Positions 22,745 to 34,244 of a DNA stretch of 64,000 nt are shown piece by piece (within the stretch, counting starts at the first letter, position 1; every line of letters begins with the position of its first letter). Below the pieces are notes generated by a model that worked only from the letters and a program-made list of their open reading frames with translations, searched no databases and had not been told where the DNA came from. The position numbers were made by a program, and so were the translations under genes. The stretch lies in contig NC_059093.1 in assembly GCF_020497125.1 (NCBI RefSeq), forward strand, positions 22,503,301-22,567,300, read 5' to 3'. Source of the DNA: Mauremys mutica (taxonomy: Eukaryota > Chordata > Testudines > Geoemydidae).

Positions 22745-24337
22745 TTGGTCCCAGTCAAGCTCCAAGTCCGTGGACTCCCATTTACCCCTGACTCAGAGGG
22801 AAGTCTCGGTACCGGAGGCGAGTCAACATGCAGAATTAGTGGAAGGGGCATGCTGCTTTCTGGAGCCCCCCAGAGACCGGCACCAGGAGAAGAGGGGCCG
22901 GCTGTTGCTGGGGGCTCACCGAGGACACCAGTCCTGGTCCCAGTCTCGGGAGCACTGGTACCAATTCCGGTCCCAGTCCAGGTACCGAGAGCATCGGTAC
23001 CAGTCCCACTTCTGATCAGCCAGAAGCCAATCGTGGCCCTCGCATTCGGCATCGCTGGAGTCCAGCACCAACTCAGACTGATACAGTTACCCGCACTGGA
23101 CAGTAGGGAACCCCAGGCTGGTTGGCACCACCAAGAGGGGCTGCCAGGACACTGGCCCTTTTGGACCCCTTGGGCCTACCACCGATGGCAAGGGGCTCCC
23201 TCCAGGGCTACTTACTCAGTGCAGTGGCCCCAGTCCCTGCACCGACGCTCCCCCATGCGAGAAACTACAGTGTCCAGACCACCTGCATCTTCATTGGGCA
23301 AGAGACCGGAGAGACTGGCACCGAGTCCAGTGCTGCCCCAAGGTCATCTGCCCTGGCCCGAGCCGGAAGCCCCTCCTTTAGGGAAGGGGGACCAGGGAGA
23401 CCAGCAGGAAGAAGCTGAGCAGCTACTGACCTCCTTGGCATCCCCAGGTGAAGCGGTGGTGGGCACAGCAGTATCAGGGCCTCCGCCAATAGACCACAGA
23501 TCCCACCAAGAGCTGCTGCGTAAGGCTTCCCATAACCTGGGGTTACAGGCTGAGGGGATGGATGAGCAAGAGGACCCCACGGTGGACTTTCTGAGCCCAG
23601 AAGGTCCATCCAGAATAGCGCTTCTGCTCATTAAGACCATTCAGTCGAACTATAAGACTATATGGCAGACCCTGGCCTCCAGCGCACCAACAGCCAAAGG
23701 TGTGGAGTGCAAGTACTTCGCCCCATCAAAGGGTTATACGCTCTTGTTCTTCCACCCAAGCCCATGTTCCCTGCTAGTCTCAGCGATGAACGAGAGACAG
23801 CGCCATGGACAGCAAGCCCTGGCCCCTAAAGCCAAGGAAGCGAAACACCTAGGCCTGTTCGGCAGGAAGATGTATTCATTAGGCGGCGTCCAGTTGAGGA
23901 TTGCTAATCAACAGGCCATCCTCAACAGGCATAACTTCAACTCCTGGGCAGCAGTAGGGAAGTTGAAAGACAACCTCCCTCAGGGTTCCCAACAGGAGTT
24001 CACAGCCCTGGTGGACGAGGGTAAGGCAGTAGTAAAGACCTCTCTCAAGGCGTCCTTGGATTCGGCAGATGCGGCGGCCAGGATAATTGCATCGGGCGTA
24101 GTCATGCAGCGCTTGGCGTGTCTTCAGGAGTCAGGTCTGCCGCCTGAGGTCCAAAATTCGATCCAGGACCTCCCCTTCGAAGGGTCCGGACTCTTTTTGG
24201 ACCAAAAGGATACAAAACTACATAGCCTCAGGACTCGAGGGCTACACTCAAGTTGCTGGGTATGTGCAACCGGCAACTCAGAGGAAGCCCTTCAAGCCAC
24301 AGGCTCCTCCTCAGTGCCAATACCAGCCTCGTCCTAG
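22745..24337 (+). pseudogene. DIRS gag-like ORF, long and open
   Basis: An open frame of 530 codons contains the same landmarks as the first element's gag-like region (HQELLRKASHNLGLQAEGMD, IWQTLASSAP, KYFAPSKGY). It then has a long helical-looking region (QEFTALVDEGKAVVKTSLKA) and ends before the Gln/Arg-rich tail, which continues in another frame (24264-24458). The N-terminal part is Pro/Arg-rich. The frame is open but the element is truncated, so it is not an active gene. Confidence 0.75.
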
Positions 24338-24639
24338 GCATGAGCCTTACTGCAGGCGAGGTGGAGATAACAGGAGGTGGCGTAATAATAATTCCAATAG
24401 GCCGGGCCAGAGCCAAGGCAAGCACAAGTCCCAGCCAGGCCTCAACCCAGGCTTTTGACGGGGCACTCGAGGGCAGTGTACCAGATCAATCGCTGGATCC
24501 ATCCCCTTGTTTCCTGGACCGCCTGTCCCATTTCTCCCATGCATGGTCCAGCATTGGTCGGACCGTTGGGTGTTGCACACGGTGCGAAGCGGGTACATGC
24601 TACAGTTTTCCTCCCCCCCGCCATCTTCCCTATCCCTCT

Positions 24640-25410
24640 TCAGGGACTGTTCTCATGAGCATCTCCTGGAAAAGGAGGTCCACTCGCTCCTTGAGGCAGG
24701 GGCGGTAGAGATAGTACCAAAAGACCTAAAGGGGAATGGGTTCTACTCCTGTTACTTCCTCATTCCCAAGGCCAAAGGGGGCCTTTGTCCCATTCTAGAC
24801 CTGGGTGGGCTCAACAATTTCCTGGTCAAGGCCTGGTTCTGCATGGTCTCCCTAGGCACCATCATCTCTTCCCTGGATCCGGGGGACTGGTATGCTGCCC
24901 TCGACATGAAGGACACTTACTTTCATATCGCCATCCACCTGGCACATCGCCGATTCTTGCGTTTCACCGTGAATCAGGAAAATGACCAGTTCACGGTTCT
25001 CCCATTTGGCCTAGCTGTGGCCCCACGGATGTTCACAAAATGCATGGCAGTAGCGGTGGCCTTCTTACGGAGACAGAGGATTTGGGTTTACCTGTACCTC
25101 GAGGACTGGCTCCTGGCGGGCCGGTCCAAAGAGGAGGTTCGGTCCCACATGCGGGTGGCCCTGAAACTATTCTGCAAGCTGAGGCTCCTGGTCAACGTCC
25201 CCAAGTCCACTCTGATTCCAGTGCAGAGAGTGGAGTTCATAGGGGCGGTCCTAGACATGGTGCGGGCAAGAATCCCGATTCCAGAATCCCGATTCCAGGC
25301 CATGCAGCAGGCAGTGAACTCCCTGTGTCAGTTCCCATTACAACAGCCAGATGCTGCCTTCGGCTGCTGGGTCACATGGCAGCATGCACGCATGTGGTCA
25401 AGCATGCCAG
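24640..25410 (+). pseudogene. DIRS reverse transcriptase, truncated
   Basis: The frame contains FYSCYFLIPKAKGGLCPILD, then LDPGDWYAALDMKDTYFHI, FTVLPFGLAVAPRMFTKC and the catalytic box. The latter reads YLED (25095-25106) where YLDD is expected. It ends about 100 codons later, and RNase H is absent. Confidence 0.9.
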
Positions 25411-25475
25411 ACTGAGACTCAGGACTCTGCAGGCTTGGCTAACCCGGGTAGACACCCCGTGGACTTGGTAGTGAC

Positions 25476-26745
25476 AGTCTCGTTTCTATGATTAAATTCT
25501 GAGAAGATGCAACTGAATGATAAAGACATTGCAAAAAGACGTTTTTTGGCAAAATAAGCCCATTCCGTTGGGCCTGCCATGTAGGAAAATAGAATACTTA
25601 AATTTCCTTTACCGTCCTTTCCCCTTCAACAGATCAGTCTAGAGTTCCCAAACTATATCATATAAACAAATACAGCTTAGCTTTTAAATGAAACTTCACA
25701 ATACCCCCAAGTAGCTATGCTTCAAAAAAGCCAAACCTCAAAAACAAAGAATTGTTCTCTTAATAGTCAAAAAGGCATCTCCTCTGAATTTTTTTGGCTA
25801 AAGAGATCAGTGTTTTGTTAGCTAATTGTACTAGGAAGGATTGTTCTCTGATCATTGTGTGTGTGTGAGAGAGAGAAAGAGAGCAACCACATCTTGTCGC
25901 TCGGTTCATGCTACCAGTGTGAAAGGAAAAAAACAAACAGTGATGGAGGAAGAAGTATTCAGAAGTGGTCTCTGAAGGCCATTAGAGGTGCTGTTTTTCA
26001 TAGCTGCTAAACTACTCACTAAAAATTGATCTCTGGAAGTTTTTCTGGAGGTCACTTTCAAGGTGGTTTCTAGCAAGTGAATTCATGTTAGTTCTTTTCC
26101 CTCTCTTTTGCTTTGCACACCTTTCAGAATCAAAGGAAGATGGATAACCCTTTATTCTCCAGAAAAAAACTAAGATTCTGAAAATAAGGATCCAGCCCTT
26201 CAACCACATTTCAAACACCTCTTTAGATAAAAGACATTATCTTTAAAAACAATCTTTTTGCATCATGATTTGACTTGGAACATTAATCACTCCTATGGAA
26301 AAACACATTCTGAATAAAAACACAAATTGATTTAATTATGTATGAATGTTACTGTCTAATTTGTACCAGAAAGGGAATAATATAGCCAGATAATGTAATA
26401 TATAAAGGGAATAAGAAATGACCAGCTGTCATAAAGAAAAAGAATTCAGCACTCCAATTATATGTAATCAAGACTGACACTGAAGAGTTCATCAGAAACC
26501 ATCGACATCTACAATTTGTTTCTCAGAAAGAGCAATCAACAAAACAAACTCTACAGATGGCAGAACAAGAACACGATGACTCAGAGATTCTCGACTAACC
26601 AGCCAGTTGTTGCAGCTAATGGACAGCCAGATGACCAAGTTGTTTCATGTTCAGGTCATGTAATTAGAAAACCATTCAGGGACACTGAACACTGATATGT
26701 ACTCAACTTCCAAGATAGTGTGATACTGTAAATGGTATCAAGTAT
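25476..26745. other. Intergenic, AT-rich, no gene
   Basis: Only a short GT/GA microsatellite (GTGTGTGTGTGAGAGAGAGAAAGAGAG, near 25857-25882) is recognisable. Confidence 0.5.
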
Positions 26746-26748
26746 CAG

Positions 26749-26836
26749 AGGGGTAGCCGTGTTAGACTGGATCTGTAAAAGCAGCAAAGAATCCTGTGGC
26801 ACCTTATAGACTAATAGACGTTCTGGAGCATGAGCT
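26749..26836 (-). mobile_element. Penelope-like 3' end, truncated
   Basis: TATCAGAGGGGTAGCCGTGT through ATAGACGTTCTGGAGCATGAGCT is the minus-sense outer end of the Penelope 3' module, cut before the hammerhead-like stem. Confidence 0.9.
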
Positions 26837-27049
26837 ATGGAGAACTATGGCCTACATCAAATTGTTCATAGAACACCGCTCCCTGCTTCAGTAGCATTGC
26901 TTTCAGCCCCAAAGGATGCCAGGATTAGATTGGAAACAATTGTCCTTTACCACTTGGCACCGAAGTATCATGAGGAAATGAGGACATTCCTTCTCCATGG
27001 AGTCCAGTCTGGCTGCCTGACTGGACAACAAGGACTGTCATGCTGAGTG

Positions 27050-27180
27050 AGTGACAGTAACTTTGCTTTCCCCCTTTGTAACGTAGGGATAATGCCACTG
27101 AGCCCACCTTGTGAAATGCTTTGGGGACTAGGGCTGAGAAGCTCCCATAGAAATGCTGCATATTATCATGGCAATAAAAC
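27050..27180 (+). repeat. MIR-like SINE 3' part
   Basis: The sequence CCCCTTTGTAACGTAGGGATAATGCC ... TTGTGAAATGCTTTGGGGA resembles the 3' portion of MIR-type SINEs (CTCATCTGTAAAATGGGGATAATA, then AAGCGCTTTGAG). It is old and divergent. Confidence 0.6.
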
Positions 27181-27639
27181 AGTCTGACCCTCAGGGATTG
27201 GGTCAGTGGCTCCTGCCCCTTCTCTCCACCCCTCTCGTTGGACAGAGAAATCTCCCAGGAGAGTTTGGAGTCACCCTCATCCCTTCTCTTCACAGTGCCT
27301 CTGGCTCCGGCTAGCTCTTCCAGCAGGAACTTCTCCGGCCCAAATCCTGCCACAAACCCAGGCAGCTCTTCCCACTCTTGGCTTCTGTCTGTTTCTGCCA
27401 TGACAGGGAGAACCTGAGCGGCAGGGGCTCCAGGCATCTATCACTAACTCCTTGCCTTGCCGTTCCTCCTCGGCCTGGGCGGCTTCGCTCTCCTGTTGCA
27501 GCAGTGTCAGGTGCTCTCCTGGTGCCTCCTAGAAGAAGGCAGGGGAGGGGGGCTATGAACCACTGCAAGTGGCCTCCCAGCTGCTGGATTTCAGGGCCCA
27601 CCTTGCTCTGCAGACACCGAAGTGGAATTCCTGGGACTC

Positions 27640-27698
27640 AGATTTTTTTTCCAGGTGTACAAGCTGAGCGAGGAAGATCTGAAAGGGAAAGGTGAAAG
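27640..27698 (+). other. Exon-like fragment, unidentified
   Basis: A pyrimidine tract ending TTTTTTTTCCAG leads into a short frame VYKLSEEDLKGK, followed by a GTGAAA donor-like site. I do not recognise the protein. Together with the piece at 29621 and the CpG island at 30600 it may mark an unidentified or dying gene in this GC-rich block. It could equally be chance. Confidence 0.25.
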
Positions 27699-28689
27699 GA
27701 GGAGCAGGTTTTCAGGCAAAAACTCAAGACCCTCTGGTGAAATGCCTGGAGTTCAGCCCAAACCCCAGCTCCTACCCGCAGCCTTAAAAGTCAACATCAG
27801 TCCATTCCCTCAACTACTCCACCCGCAACTCCCAGTGCTCCACAAGTGCCACAGCTGAACAGACCCCCACCAAAAGTAAGACTGTCCCCAAATACCCAGT
27901 TCTGTACCTCGCATGCAATACATCCCAAAGACCCAGCTCCAACCCTGCACCCCTGTAGCAGGGTAGTTACCCTGCTCCTGCCCTAAAGGGGGGAAATGCA
28001 GTTTAGATGGGCCCATTGATATTATTGTGGGTGTGGGATACCAGGCTAGATGGGTCCATTAATCTGATGTTTGGGGCGGGGGGAGGAGGAGGATACCAGG
28101 TTACGTGAGACCATTGATCTGATCCATTGGTTGCTTTATGGAGCATCCAATCCCCCCAGCTGGCCCTGCCCCTCCTGGTCCCTTCCCCCACCGGAGCCCA
28201 GAGTGCCCCCCTGTGGCTTCCCCTAGCATGCTCGGTGGGGGACACATGCCCCCGCTCCACCCGTGACCCCCAGTCCCCAAACGCTGGGTGGGCGGACAGT
28301 GCACGGCCTCTCCAGCCCTTCCTTCACAAGCACATGGTGGGCATCCCCAGGTGCCCCCCAGCCACCTCAAGTCCCAGCCACAGGCTGGCCATGGCCACCC
28401 TAGTCCCAGCCCCAGCATGCTGCCCTGGGGAGGAGCAGCCAGCTGGCCTGGGCTGGGGCCAAGGGGGAAGGGCGAGCAGGAGGGGGCCTTCTGGGCAGAG
28501 CATGGGCAGGGCTACACTGGGCTGTTTGGGGAGACACAGCCTGCCCCAGCCCATGGTACACGCCGTCCATGACTCGTCCCCTCCAACCTGATGGTAAGCG
28601 ATGCCCAGCTGAGGCTGTGGCCAGTACGTCCTGCTCTACCCACAGCCGGGCTGGGAGCCAGGACTCCTGGTTCTTATCCCCAGCTCTGG

Positions 28690-29150
28690 GAGGGCAGTGG
28701 TGTCTAGTGGTTAGAGTGGGGGTTGGGAGCCAGGGTATCCGGGTCCCACCGCTAGCTCTGGGAAGGGAGTGAGGGCCAGTCGTGGTGCACCCCCTGGCTT
28801 GAAGTGGTTTCCATCCTGTACAGGGTTTACAGTTTTGTTCACTGGCTCTCAGCACCTCCCACTATAAAAATTGTTCCAGTCCCGCTGGGTCTAGTGGTTA
28901 GAGCAGGGGAGGCTGGGAGCCAGGCATGGGCGGTGGGTATAAGGCCCAGGGGATGCTGAGCGGGAGCGAGCCTTGGGGCAGGGCTGCAGTCCGGGAGCGC
29001 CCAGCCTCCCCAAATGGAGGAGTCCCAAGCTGCCCACGGAGCCAGGACTCCTGGGTTCTATTCCTGGCTCTCCCACAGACTCCCAATCTGACCTGGCGCA
29101 GCCCATATCGCCCTCCCTGGTGCCTCAGTTTACCCATGTGTGAGACGGGT
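28690..29150 (+). repeat. MIR-type SINE fragments
   Basis: Two fragments carry the tRNA-like MIR start (GTCTAGTGGTTAGAG). The better one begins near 28890, is interrupted and resumes with GAGCCAGGACTCCTGGGTTC at 29040. It ends with GTGCCTCAGTTTACCCATGTGT, the conserved MIR segment. Confidence 0.75.
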
Positions 29151-29620
29151 ACCAGTGTGAATGGATGCAGAGCCGTGGAGAATCTAGTCCCTTCTCCTGG
29201 CAGCTCCTTGGTAGCCCTGGGTAAGCAGCCAACTGCTCCAGACCCTGGATCACATATGGGCAGACCAGGACTGAGGGCTAGATCTGAGGAATGGAAAGAA
29301 TAAATCCACCCTTATCCGACCCCCCTCTGGGGTACATGGTGAGGAGGCTGGTGTTGCAGGGGGCAGTGAGTCCTGCAGCCCTCGCAGGGGAGAAGGGGGT
29401 GATTCCCTGGCTTGACTGCTGATGGTGGTGGCAGGGTGGGGGGCACTGGTGGTTTGTGGTCTCATCCCTGCGGGGCTGGAGATGGAGCATGGCCTGCTGG
29501 GAGCTGATGTCTCCTCTGTATGTGGGAGGGTGACACTGGGCCAAATTGTGGGACCCCCTGTCCCCTCCCGGAACAAGGGAGGGGCCTCTCAGCCTTGCCT
29601 GCTCTTCTCTCTTTCACCAG

Positions 29621-29745
29621 GACCTGCCCAAGCAGCTGGCCCAGCCCAGGCCCACCTTCCTCAACACCAGCAGCTTCCCGTTCTGCGGAGTGGAGCGGCT
29701 GGGGGCCTCTCAAGCCCACCACGGGGAGCAGGGGCCAGGGCACTA
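29621..29745 (+). other. Exon-like fragment, unidentified
   Basis: An acceptor-like CTCTCTTTCACCAG precedes the frame DLPKQLAQPRPTFLNTSSF, then PFCGVERLG, which ends at TAG 29743-29745. Its amino-acid composition looks protein-like, unlike the neighbouring G-rich repeats. I do not recognise a family. It would be a terminal exon if real. Confidence 0.3.
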
Positions 29746-30589
29746 GAGGGGGGCAAGGGCTGTGATGGGGGGAGGTGGGGTTGGAGAGATGTCAGGGGGT
29801 GAAGCTGGGACTCAGGGAGGGAATGGGGCAAGCTGCAGGGAGACAGTGAAGAGGGGGGATGTCACGGGGCGGGAGCTGGGGGACTGGGAAGCTGCGGGGG
29901 AGGGGACACAGCCGGGGGGAGGTACTGGGGACACCGCAGGGAGGGCTGCTCAAGAGGCAGTAGGCATGGGGGAGGCAGGGCGGGAGCTCGTACAGGGGTT
30001 GGGGTGTTAGGCCGTCGCGGTTCTCCTTGTGAATGGCACCAGGCTGCAGGGCACCCCACGGCCGGCAGCCCCCCCGCCTCCCAGCCTGGATTCCCAGCAT
30101 GTAGCCGGCAAGGGGGGGGGGGGATGTGACTGCCTCAGGGGCATTTACCCCACCCCCATCCCCGCTGGTGGGGAGTGGGAGGGGCTTGGGGCTCCGCAGC
30201 AGAGAGCCCATTCGGGGAGGCTCCCCCAGGGAAGGCTGGAAATCAGGGTCCCCGTCCCCAGGAAGGATGGACTGAGGCTGGTGCGAGGGGCCCCCTACAG
30301 AACCACTGCCAGCGGCTCCGCGGCCCCAGGCCTCCGGGGCACAACGTGGTTCTAAGGGAGGCGGGGGGGGGGGGGGTAAAGGGAGGCGCCCCCTAGACAA
30401 GCTGGGGGGCTGGGAGGGGGGTGGCAGCAGGAGCACCTGGCCCTCAAGGCTGAGACTCGCCAGCTCATCACAGCAGTGGCTGCGCAAAGTGCCCCCGGAT
30501 CCGGTGTGGCTGCCCCTCCCCCGCTGTATCCCTGGGGGGGGTCTGGACACTGCAGGCAGCCCCCACCCTCGCACTCAAGCACGGGAGGG

Positions 30590-30770
30590 CTGGGGGGAAT
30601 TTTTCTTGCGCTCCGATTGGTCAGGGCTCCTCTTCCTATTGGCTGTGTCGGGAGGGGCGGAGCTTCCCGGGGGGGCGTCACGTGGCCGCGAGCTGACAGT
30701 GCGGCGCCTTTTGAGCTGCACGTGGCGCGGCCCGGAGCACGAGCGGGTAAAGGCTGCGGGGGGGCCCCGA
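30590..30770. promoter_or_regulatory. CpG-island promoter candidate
   Basis: About 20 CpG dinucleotides fall in 180 bases, where surrounding DNA is CpG-poor. It holds two reverse CCAAT boxes (GATTGGTC, TATTGGCT), a GC box (GGGGCGGAGC), an E-box in CLEAR-like context (GTCACGTGGC) and a second CACGTG (GCACGTGGCG). No TATA box is seen. A donor-like GAGCGGGTAAAGG follows at ~30740. The direction of transcription and the gene are unknown. The island ends where the segmental duplication begins. Confidence 0.6.
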
Positions 30771-30774
30771 GCTC

Positions 30775-31082
30775 CCCAAATCTCCCCAGGCCCCCTCCCC
30801 CAATACCTCTCCCCCTCCCCAAATGCCTCCCGCGCCCTACCACCGCCCCCAAACACCCCCCGAGCTCCCCCAAATACCCCTGCTCCCCTCGTCTACCCCT
30901 GTCCCCCAAATACCCCCAGCCCCCAATGCCTCCCACCCCCTCTACACCCCGTGCCCAAATACCTTCCACCCCCCTCATCTATCCCCCCGTGCCCCCAAAT
31001 ACCTTCCACCCCCCTCATCTACCCCCACCCCCAATACCTCCCATCCTCACCCTCTTCTATCCCCGGCCCCCCAAATACCTCC
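30775..31082. repeat. C-rich minisatellite (copy 1)
   Basis: Repeats of ~35 bases around CCCCCAAATACCTCCCACCCC / CTCATCTACCCC. The same family is expanded in copy 2 at 43720-45195. It encodes only proline-rich nonsense frames. Confidence 0.92.
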
Positions 31083-31084
31083 CA

Positions 31085-32735
31085 GACCAGAACATAATAT
31101 GGAAAAAAGCAGGATTTCTTACTTAAAAAAACCACCACAACAAAAAAACAAAGGCCCAGGCATTCACAGTGCAAAGTCAAGGGAGATCACCACCAATTAA
31201 CTTTTAAAATGGACTCTGTTGCCTTGCCTAAATTTTTCACAAAAGAGAAGCAGGACAGAATTTCACTGAATTGAGCCCTTGCAGACTGAATTGCATTTGA
31301 ATACCTCTTCACGTTGCATATTTAAACCACCCTCTTGTCTTGTGTTGGTTTTTGGGGTTGTTTTTTGTTTTTTTATTTAATAGAATCATGTTTTAATTGT
31401 GTTAGCAGATAAAGTGAAATACACAAATCAGTGTGTAAGTTTAGGGTTATAAAGAATTATGCAATGTTTGTATAAACTGCAGTTTTAAAAATGTGGTTAT
31501 AATATTTTATTTTCTGTGTTTAATTACATTTTCTTCATACTATTTTTGCTATATAAAATTACAAAACCCCTCTGTGTTAAAAGAACATTCATGCTATGAA
31601 CTCAATACTTAGAAGTTAGCAAATGCCAGAATACTAAGGTTGCCCAAGCATCAAATAAAAACATTTCAGCTCCCTTTACTTCCCAATACATGAGAAATTG
31701 TCCCAAACCCAGAGATAAAACAAAATACTACAGAATTTAAAAAAAAAAGAAAAAGCCCTGAACCTATAGATTGTGGCAAATTTCTTTGAACCTGAGTCCT
31801 CGGTACATATATCACGTGCAGTTTTTTTCCATTAGGCCTGCTTTCCATCCACAAACTCTACCACTGAAGCTGATGGGAGCTGCAGGCATTCAGCGCCTTT
31901 GAACATCAGGTCACTTTTTGTAAGTACTGAGTATCTGTGAGTCTCACTGACCTCAAAGGGGTTTGTGGGTGAAAATCAGACCATTGTTGTTTACATGCCT
32001 AAACGTGGTGTGAAGTGCCTGACTTTTAGGCAAACAGGTTAAATATATACAGATATGTAATATGTTGGCCTGGCTGACTACAACATTAGAGAAGGGAGCT
32101 CGGACATAAATCCTGTCCACTGCAGAGGTTCTATGGGAAGTTTCCCAAGGGAGTTTTCATCATTCAGATAGATCTTAGTGTAAAATTGCTTGATTGGTTG
32201 CCTTTTAGAGCCAAGTCTTCATGAAGAAGGTATTGCAATTGATCCATCACACAAAGGAAAGTAGTACCTTAGAGGGCTTTCTGAACTCGTTATTGCTGTT
32301 TCAGTTTCGCTACATGGTCAGCGGATATCCAGTCTCTGAAGCAAAGCTGTCGTTATGTTCAGTACAGTGCCTGTGCTTTTAAGTAAATCAAAGGCCTTCG
32401 TGGAGGTTTCTCATTGATATTGCAAGAAATCATGAGTGAAATCATGCTCTTCTTGGCTGACATTCACATGTCAGGGTGTGCAAATTAATTAGGGGTTTGT
32501 GGTTATATAATAATCAAAGGAAATAATTCTTTTAACTATAATTAATGATCAAATGAATTAATTCAAATACTTTTGAGAATAAGCCAATGTATTACATATG
32601 AAAGGCACATTATACAATTGACTACACCACTGAAGCTGCTAAAAGTTTTATTGTGCTAAAAATACAGTGAGATTTGATAGGTAGATATCTAAGATAGATT
32701 TGTGAGGTGCCAAGTAAACCGTTGGTGCTATCTAA
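31085..32735. other. AT-rich intergenic part of duplication
   Basis: No gene is seen. The sequence is shared with copy 2 except for 31602-32020, which copy 2 replaces by a SINE/CR1 insertion. At 32308-32315 the sequence CGCTACAT is the unoccupied target of the hAT-type element found in copy 2. Confidence 0.6.
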
Positions 32736-32744
32736 ATAGTAATT

Positions 32745-32880
32745 AGGACTGCGTGTCTGTCACAGAAGTCGTGGAAGTCACAGATTCCGTGACTTTCCAC
32801 GACCTCCATTACTTCTGCAGGGGCCAGTGTAGCTGATCCCATGGCTGCCAAGACAGCCACACGGGCCGCTGCTGGAGTGG
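32745..32880. mobile_element. Internally deleted DNA-element remnant
   Basis: GTGTCTGTCACAGAAGTCGTGGAAGTCACAGATTCCGTGAC is the start of a self-complementary repeat. The fuller copy at 49168-49680 ends with ATACCCATGACTAAATCAGAGCC. Here the 3' half is missing. Confidence 0.55.
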
Positions 32881-33616
32881 CCCTGGGGACAGCCAAATCC
32901 TGGGACTTCTCACCTCACAAGAGAGCAGGATTTAGCTGCGATCCTTTTTTCCTGTGCATGACCACGATCCATTCCTCATCTGGACCACAGCATTTGGCCC
33001 TCAGTTGTACACTCGTGGATAGTGGCTCTGGGACCAAATGCATCTCTGGTGTAATTCCACTGCAGTCGATGAAGTGACACTAGATTAAATTGATCCATGA
33101 AGCCTAATTTTTACGTCAGAAGCATCAGTTCAACTCTGTCTCAAGTCAGTGGGGTTTATTTATGGCTTTCTAAGGGTATGATAAAAAAATGGTGTCACTG
33201 AGAGATGAAAATAACCGCTGTGAAACATATAAATCCCTGGAATGCATTTTGATTATAGAGGGTAGGAAAGGAGGTCCTCTCTCCCCCCACCTCCCATCCG
33301 CACATACAGACACTGTTGCTTAAGTGTAGAGTCCACAGCTGAGCATTTGCAACATAAACCAGAGAGACTATCACAGGTATTCCTAGAAACCTGATGAGTC
33401 ACACAGGTACACTTGGGGAGCTATTCTGTAGTGTACATCTAGCTCCCTTTAACCTTTGTGGTGAGTATCCGATTATGTAAATGGTGTTGACCCGTACGTG
33501 GGGTTGTGAAGGAATTTCCCCCCTGGTTAGTTTGGCAGACCCCTTTGGAGCTTTTCACCTCCCTCTGCAGCATGGGGCATGGGTCCCTTGCTGATTTGAA
33601 CTAGTAAATGGTAGTT

Positions 33617-33850
33617 TTTCGGGTGCTTGCTCATGTCCATTGCACATTGTGTGTGTGCTCTCCACGTGCACCGGTGCAGGACGTTTTTCTACTAGCAGTA
33701 TCCACAGGGGAGCTGCTCCGGCCTCCTCTGGAGTGGCGCCCGCATGGCACAGTATAGGGGGTGCTGCCGGCTCCCCCCAACCTCAGTTCCTCCTTGCAGC
33801 CAGTGGCGGTGCATGGGATGTTTGCCGCTCTTACTAGCATTGCTTAGGCT
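33617..33850 (+). mobile_element. DIRS terminal fragment
   Basis: TTCGGGTGCTTGCTCATGTCCATTGCAC followed by a CACCGGTGCAGGACG region is a DIRS terminal segment. It is present in both duplication copies (also 50607-50850), so it inserted before the duplication. Confidence 0.8.
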
Positions 33851-33924
33851 ATAATACGTGTCGTTGTAAACAGCTGAGCCTTTGAAACATGATGTCACTT
33901 TGGCGGGTACGAAGGAATGAACCT

Positions 33925-34105
33925 TTAGAAAAGCTTTTGACACGGTCTCCCACAGTATCCTGCCGGCAAGTTACAGAAGTCTGGGCTGGATGAATGGACT
34001 CTAAGGTGGACAGAAAGCTGGCGAGATCCTTGGGCTCAGGGAGTAGTGGTCCACGGCTCGATGGCTAGTTGGCAGCTGGTATCGAGCGGAGTGCCCCATA
34101 GCATC
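33925..34105 (+). mobile_element. CR1 ORF2 internal fragment
   Basis: AAAGCTTTTGACACGGTCTCCCACAG is the CR1 RT motif AFDTVSH. The fragment runs through TGGATGAATGGACTCTAAGG to GTATCGAGCGGAGTGCCCCA. The same element may resume at 36905, on the far side of the minisatellite. Confidence 0.85.
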
Positions 34106-34244
34106 GCCAACTTTCAAGTTGCACAAACCCAAAACACCCTAGCCCCGCCCCTTCCCCAAGGCCCCGCCTCCCACTCCCTACATTCCTCCTACCTTGGTAG
34201 CTCGCCCTCCCCCACCCTCACTCACGTTCACTGGTCTGGGGCAG

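Larger units (their letters stand above)
21820..25475 (+). mobile_element. Second DIRS-like element, 3' truncated
   Basis: It begins with the DIRS terminal motif (TCAAGTGCCTGTTCATGTCCATTCC) and runs through a gag-like region (22745-24337) into reverse transcriptase (24640-25400). It stops near 25475, before RNase H and the recombinase. Its RT is only moderately similar to the copy at 12.2 kb, so the two belong to different subfamilies. Confidence 0.9.
30735..33860 (+). repeat. Segmental duplication, copy 1
   Basis: From GAGCGGGTAAAGGC through the C-rich minisatellite and unique AT-rich sequence to a DIRS terminus (33617-33850), this matches 43680-50860 in the same order and orientation. Clear anchor pairs are AACATAATATGGAAAAAAGC (31090 / 45203), CTATATAAAATT / CTATATACTATT (31550 / 45618) and GAGAGACTATCAC (33362 / 50402). 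This copy is shorter because it lacks the later insertions of copy 2. Confidence 0.93.

Noticed and set aside
30476..31126. Proline-rich protein gene
   Set aside because: The frame is open only because of the C-rich minisatellite, and it lacks any domain or supporting splice pattern.
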